Shown one piece after another: positions 16,496-19,875 of a DNA stretch of 19,875 bases; position 1 is the stretch's first letter; every line of letters starts with the position of its first letter. The stretch covers positions 1 to 19,875 of the forward strand of contig MLAK01000809.1 in NCBI GenBank assembly GCA_001839685.1. Direction: 5' to 3'. Source of the DNA: Tritrichomonas foetus. Lineage: Eukaryota; Parabasalia; Tritrichomonadida; Tritrichomonadidae. The position numbers were made by a program, and so were the translations under genes. The notes under the pieces were generated by a model. That model had not been told where the DNA came from. It saw nothing but the letters and a program-made list of their open reading frames with translations, and did no database searches.

Positions 16496-19000
16496 TTACA
16501 AATTGAATAAAGAAGTCTTCTTCATGATATTAGTTTCATTCAACATCGCCGATAGTTTTGTTGGATCTGTTGTAAATGGATCTTTCCCATTTTCTACGCC
16601 GCCCCTGAATGGCTCGTTCATCAGCCTCACACTTAAATATCCGCAAATAGGGCAGTCCTGGCAATAATCAATTTTGTTATTGTCGACATCAAGTTTAATG
16701 TCTTTAATTAGCTGATTAGCGCAGTGGACATGTAACATGTGTGAACATGGGTAAATTACTCCTTCATCATTGAAGAATGGTTTTCTACAGCGTTCACATA
16801 ATTCTGTTGATGTCAAAACAACTGCTCGATTTTCTTTCATGGAAATTAATTTCGATGCCTTTCCAATCGCGATTAAAGCATCACCAATATTTTTCTTTTG
16901 CTCGTTTGATGATTCCTTTTTATTATAGGTGAATTCGGCAAGCGGTGAAGATAAATTTGAAATCGGTGTATTTGATGGTAGATATTCTAATAATAGAGAA
17001 GTATCATATCCAGAACCAGCATACTTTTTCAGTAAATAATTTGCTAATTCGCCTGCTTTTTGACGATTTATAGATCTTAAAACTGTAAATGCACATCTCT
17101 TTTTAATTTCATTATCAATATCATCTGGAATTAGATTAAATGATGAAATCGGATCACCCTTTGCAGCAACAGTTGCTGCAGCTACATACTTTTGAATTGC
17201 AACTAAACCTGAAACAAGCATTGAATATTGTTTTTCGGCATTCAATGTTCGAATCATACAAGGAATTTCACCATTGTTAGATCGATTAAATTGAATGAAA
17301 AATTGTTCAACTTGTTTTACATCAGGTGCCTTTGATAGAGCAATTGCATATAACTTAGCAATCCATTTATTTGTAAGTCTACCTGTATTCAATAGCTCCA
17401 AAACAAATTCGCGTGAATTTTCACATGTTAGAATTGGTACATATTTACAACTATTTAATTCGACTTGTTTTGACACAATGTTGCAAACTTGCGCCTTATC
17501 AAATGACAAAACTCTTAATGCAGCATTAACAAATTCATCATTATCACTTGATAATTTCGGTAAGATGCTTATTGCTTTTATTGGTTCGTTTCTTTCCATT
17601 AATTTATCAAAAACAACACTCGGATTATTCAATCTTGCTAAAGGTGAATCCCATCCATAATCATCAAGTGTTTTTCGAACAGTAGTCATATTTATTAGAT
17701 TTTCTTTCAGGAGTTCCTGTGTTAATTCGCAATATGCTTTAATGTCAGGGTTTGGCTTGCATGATTCAATTTGTGTGTAAATTTCATAAAGTGCGATAGC
17801 TATTGCCATTTTGGCTTTATTTAATTCAGGATTTTTCTTTTCTTTCATTTTTTCATATACATTTCTATAGACATGGAATCTCATGTTAGTTGAAATTCGA
17901 GCAGCATCAAGTTTTTCGTTTAAAGTGAGTTCAGAAATATTTACCAGGCATTGCGCAGCACTTTTTTCATCATTTCGTGCCATAAAGCGATGATAAAGCC
18001 ATACTCGAATAGCATCAGTGCCCCTAAAGCGCATGTTTGAATCAAACCTAATTCGCGTTACTTTTTGTGGATAAACAGCATAAAGCTCTCCATTATCAGT
18101 ATCATAATCACAAACTTTAACACCAGCAACTTTAAAACCATCAACTTCAGATTGAAAGCCATTCATAAAAATATTTACTTTCCCATCATTTCGAAAATGG
18201 AATAAAAATTCATCGAAAACGCAAAAACCAAGGGTTTTGCCAGGAGGTAAAGTGTACCATATTTGCTGAGCAAGCATATGCTCAAGACGCGGATGGCTGT
18301 TATTTATATCGAGAATATATTCTAATAAAAGCTGGCCCTGGCCCGGGGATTCAGTGATACACCCGATGTAATTATTTTCAACGAAAATCGATCCATGGCG
18401 CGTGTGACCAATTTGCATCTTAAAATCACAGTTTCCCTTAATCTCTACAAACTCCTGGTCAAGAATAAAAGGCATGATTGTATCTTGGTAGATGATTGAT
18501 AATCCATAAAATCCATCTTTGTAGAGGACAATTGAAACACCATTAACCGTTTTATCTCTGGGTATATCAACTGCAACCAAATTGACTTTATAGCAAGCAT
18601 TTCCATTGAAATTAACATAGCATACCTGATATGTATCAGTTATCATGAAAAGAAAGGGTTTTAGATACTTTCCGTTGTTGAAAAACGTGGATGTTCGAAT
18701 TGTGGTGCCTGGAAGCTGCGGAGTCGAAACTGGCTGAAGATCTGATGCGCATACGTGATTTAACGCATTATGACGCAGAACGAGACAATACTCGCCGTCG
18801 CTTGAAACATAAATAAATAAGCAATTATCGAGAGTATCGAATATTTTAACGAGAGGTCTTGGCTTTGCATTGAGATCGACGAATAATAATTTTAAATTTT
18901 TAAGGATTCCCCAGATTCTGCCGCTTCGAATCTTCACTGTTTTAATGTCGGATGAAAGATTAAGAGGGTAGTCGATTGTTGAAATTACACTAGGTTGCAT
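16496..19000 (-). CDS. VPS18: Vps18/Pep3-like HOPS/CORVET subunit with C-terminal RING
   Basis: An 834-residue protein with the class C Vps architecture. Residues 1 to about 330 are beta-rich, consistent with the Pep3/Vps18/deep-orange propeller. About 340-720 is an alpha-solenoid of the clathrin heavy-chain-repeat type. A RING-type zinc finger lies at about 733-790: CERC, then CSHMLHVHC, then CPIC. The cysteine/histidine order C-C-C-H-H-C-C-C is complete and includes the extra CQDC pair just before CPIC. In other eukaryotes Vps18 is a core subunit of the tethering complexes that dock endosomes, lysosomes and autophagosomes on the cytosolic side. Vps11 has a similar layout, but the N-terminal part with its run of short beta strands and the RING spacing favour Vps18. 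The ATG at 19000 is supported by an initiator box 13 bases upstream. It shares a 233-base divergent promoter with the cyclophilin gene. Confidence 0.8.
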   Translation of the reverse strand: MQPSVISTIDYPLNLSSDIKTVKIRSGRIWGILKNLKLLFVDLNAKPRPLVKIFDTLDNCLFIYVSSDGEYCLVLRHNALNHVCASDLQPVSTPQLPGTTIRTSTFFNNGKYLKPFLFMITDTYQVCYVNFNGNACYKVNLVAVDIPRDKTVNGVSIVLYKDGFYGLSIIYQDTIMPFILDQEFVEIKGNCDFKMQIGHTRHGSIFVENNYIGCITESPGQGQLLLEYILDINNSHPRLEHMLAQQIWYTLPPGKTLGFCVFDEFLFHFRNDGKVNIFMNGFQSEVDGFKVAGVKVCDYDTDNGELYAVYPQKVTRIRFDSNMRFRGTDAIRVWLYHRFMARNDEKSAAQCLVNISELTLNEKLDAARISTNMRFHVYRNVYEKMKEKKNPELNKAKMAIAIALYEIYTQIESCKPNPDIKAYCELTQELLKENLINMTTVRKTLDDYGWDSPLARLNNPSVVFDKLMERNEPIKAISILPKLSSDNDEFVNAALRVLSFDKAQVCNIVSKQVELNSCKYVPILTCENSREFVLELLNTGRLTNKWIAKLYAIALSKAPDVKQVEQFFIQFNRSNNGEIPCMIRTLNAEKQYSMLVSGLVAIQKYVAAATVAAKGDPISSFNLIPDDIDNEIKKRCAFTVLRSINRQKAGELANYLLKKYAGSGYDTSLLLEYLPSNTPISNLSSPLAEFTYNKKESSNEQKKNIGDALIAIGKASKLISMKENRAVVLTSTELCERCRKPFFNDEGVIYPCSHMLHVHCANQLIKDIKLDVDNNKIDYCQDCPICGYLSVRLMNEPFRGGVENGKDPFTTDPTKLSAMLNETNIMKKTSLFNL

Positions 19001-19009
19001 AATAAGATT

Positions 19010-19015
19010 AAGTGA
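19010..19015 (-). promoter_or_regulatory. initiator (Inr) core of the Vps18-like gene
   Basis: The minus strand reads TCACTT, matching TCA(+1)Y(T/A)(T/A), with +1 at 19013, 13 bases before the ATG. The last two bases of the longer consensus do not match. Confidence 0.45.
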
Positions 19016-19222
19016 TAAATTCTGTCTGAATAAAATTTTATTCTTTAATACATCATGGTTAACAGGACAGTTGATAACATAAGGAAACGAAAATCAGATA
19101 ATCATTTACTTTTTATGTGTTTATATGGTCGATGATTCTGAAGAAAAGACCAAATAAGCACAGGAAAAATTGATATGTCGAAATTTGAGATTATTTTTGA
19201 AGGCTTATCTGTTCTTTTAATA

Positions 19223-19228
19223 TCACAT
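19223..19228 (+). promoter_or_regulatory. initiator (Inr) core of the cyclophilin gene
   Basis: TCACAT matches TCA(+1)Y(T/A)(T/A). The predicted +1 at 19225 gives a 9-base leader before the ATG at 19234. It lies 208 bases from the opposing Vps18 box, so the two genes are fired outward from one short spacer. Confidence 0.5.
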
Positions 19229-19233
19229 TTCAA

Positions 19234-19776
19234 ATGTCTGCAATCATCCGTCCAAAAACATTCTTCGATATCGAAATCGACGAAAAAAAAATAGGTAGAA
19301 TTGTCTTCCAACTTTTCAAGGACTATGTACCAAAAACAGTCGAAAACTTCCGCGCTCTTTGCACTGGCGAGAAAGGTGTCGGTAAATCTGGCAAGAATTT
19401 ACACTACAAAGGCTCGACGTTCCACAGAATTATTCCAAACTTCATGATTCAAGGCGGAGACTTCACAGCTGGAAACGGAACAGGCGGCGAATCAATCTAC
19501 GGAAGCAAATTCGACGATGAAGGCTTCGAATTGCCTCATCAAATTCCAGGACTCATTTCAATGGCAAATGCAGGACCAAATACAAACGGAAGCCAGTTCT
19601 TCATCACAACAGTCCCTTGCCCATGGCTTGATGGTCATCATGTCGTTTTTGGCCGCGTTGTTGAGGGAATGGATATTGTTAAGGAAATTGAAAAACAAGG
19701 TACAGATTCAGGCAGACCACTCGCCACATGTGTCATCGCTGACTGCGGCGAAGTCGTTGACAAGAAAATAGATTAA
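19234..19776 (+). CDS. cyclophilin A-type peptidyl-prolyl cis-trans isomerase
   Basis: A 180-residue single-domain cyclophilin, which catalyses cis-trans isomerisation of Xaa-Pro bonds. The active site is complete: FHRII (catalytic Arg, about residue 67), [22 protein letters not shown], and [11 protein letters not shown] with the cyclosporin-contacting Trp and His. An insertion [13 protein letters not shown] at about 48-60 is the 'divergent loop' seen in plant and many protist cyclophilins and absent from human CypA (165 residues). There is no signal peptide or retention signal, so it is cytosolic or nuclear. The gene is visibly richer in G and C, with C-ended codons, unlike its neighbours, as expected for high expression. 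In T. vaginalis, cyclophilins of this type help Myb factors into the nucleus. The stop TAA is followed at once by TAAA. Confidence 0.96.
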   Translation: MSAIIRPKTFFDIEIDEKKIGRIVFQLFKDYVPKTVENFRALCTGEKGVGKSGKNLHYKGSTFHRIIPNFMIQGGDFTAGNGTGGESIYGSKFDDEGFELPHQIPGLISMANAGPNTNGSQFFITTVPCPWLDGHHVVFGRVVEGMDIVKEIEKQGTDSGRPLATCVIADCGEVVDKKID

Positions 19777-19780
19777 TAAA
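19777..19780 (+). terminator. TAAA polyadenylation-type signal after the cyclophilin stop
   Basis: TAATAAA spans the stop codon and the next four bases. In T. vaginalis a UAAA at or near the stop is the known polyadenylation signal. The tandem repeat at the window edge begins 36 bases later. Confidence 0.5.
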
Positions 19781-19815
19781 ATTTTTTACTTCCACGCAAC
19801 ACCTTCCACTTGTTT

Positions 19816-19875
19816 TTTCATGTTCATGAGTTTTATGTTCATGAGTTTTATGTTCATGAGTTTTATGTTCATGAG
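19816..19875. repeat. 15-base tandem repeat running off the right edge
   Basis: Four head-to-tail copies of TTTTATGTTCATGAG at 19816-19830, 19831-19845, 19846-19860 and 19861-19875. The first has one mismatch (TTTC for TTTT) and the other three are identical. The array is cut by the window end, so its true length is unknown. At 15 bases the unit is a multiple of three, and the plus strand reads Phe-Met-Phe-Met-Ser without a stop in one frame. Confidence 0.92.

Noticed and set aside
1..19875. CRISPR arrays, tRNA or rRNA genes, transposons, bacterial-type operons
   Set aside because: I found no repeat-spacer array, no tRNA-like T-loop in a folding context, no rRNA sequence and no transposase or reverse transcriptase motif. 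The gene layout is that of a protist nucleus.

Overview
The window looks like nuclear DNA of a parabasalid protist, most like Trichomonas or Tritrichomonas; the species is not proven. Four things point there. The DNA is very AT-rich and its long genes have no introns. Several genes carry an initiator-like TCA(C/T)(A/T)(A/T) box only 9-18 bases before the ATG, the trichomonad arrangement. Several stop codons overlap or abut a TAAA, the trichomonad polyadenylation signal. The gene content also fits: BspA-like leucine-rich repeats, an expanded-type casein kinase 1, a giant coiled-coil protein and an axonemal IQ protein.

Layout. 1-627: AT-rich sequence with no gene seen. 628-957 (-): small three-helix membrane protein. 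1314-4022 (-): 902-residue IQ-motif protein resembling ciliary IQCH. 4074-6928 (-): decayed BspA-like LRR gene, still readable repeat by repeat through many stops and frameshifts. 7411-7893 (-): small unknown protein, divergent from 8104-8637 (+), a GNAT acetyltransferase. 9275-9904 (-): FCP1/SCP-like phosphatase gene with a full domain and promoter but an in-frame TAA at codon 4. About 9.9-11.0 kb: AT-rich spacer with only a doubtful 22-codon ORF. 10994-12007 (-): CK1-family kinase, divergent from 12255-16106 (+), a 1283-residue coiled-coil protein; their shared promoter holds an inverted repeat and a strong hairpin. 16496-19000 (-): Vps18/Pep3-like HOPS/CORVET subunit with a C-terminal RING, divergent from 19234-19776 (+), a cyclophilin A-type prolyl isomerase. 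A 15-base tandem repeat runs off the right edge.

The genes do not form a pathway. They are unrelated single-gene units (flagellum, endolysosomal tethering, signalling, protein folding) in mixed orientation, with three divergent pairs sharing short promoters. I found no clear undescribed system. The points most worth checking are the phosphatase gene with one early stop, the LRR pseudogene whose TGA stops fall almost only on the conserved repeat cysteine, and the repeated and palindromic elements in the promoters.
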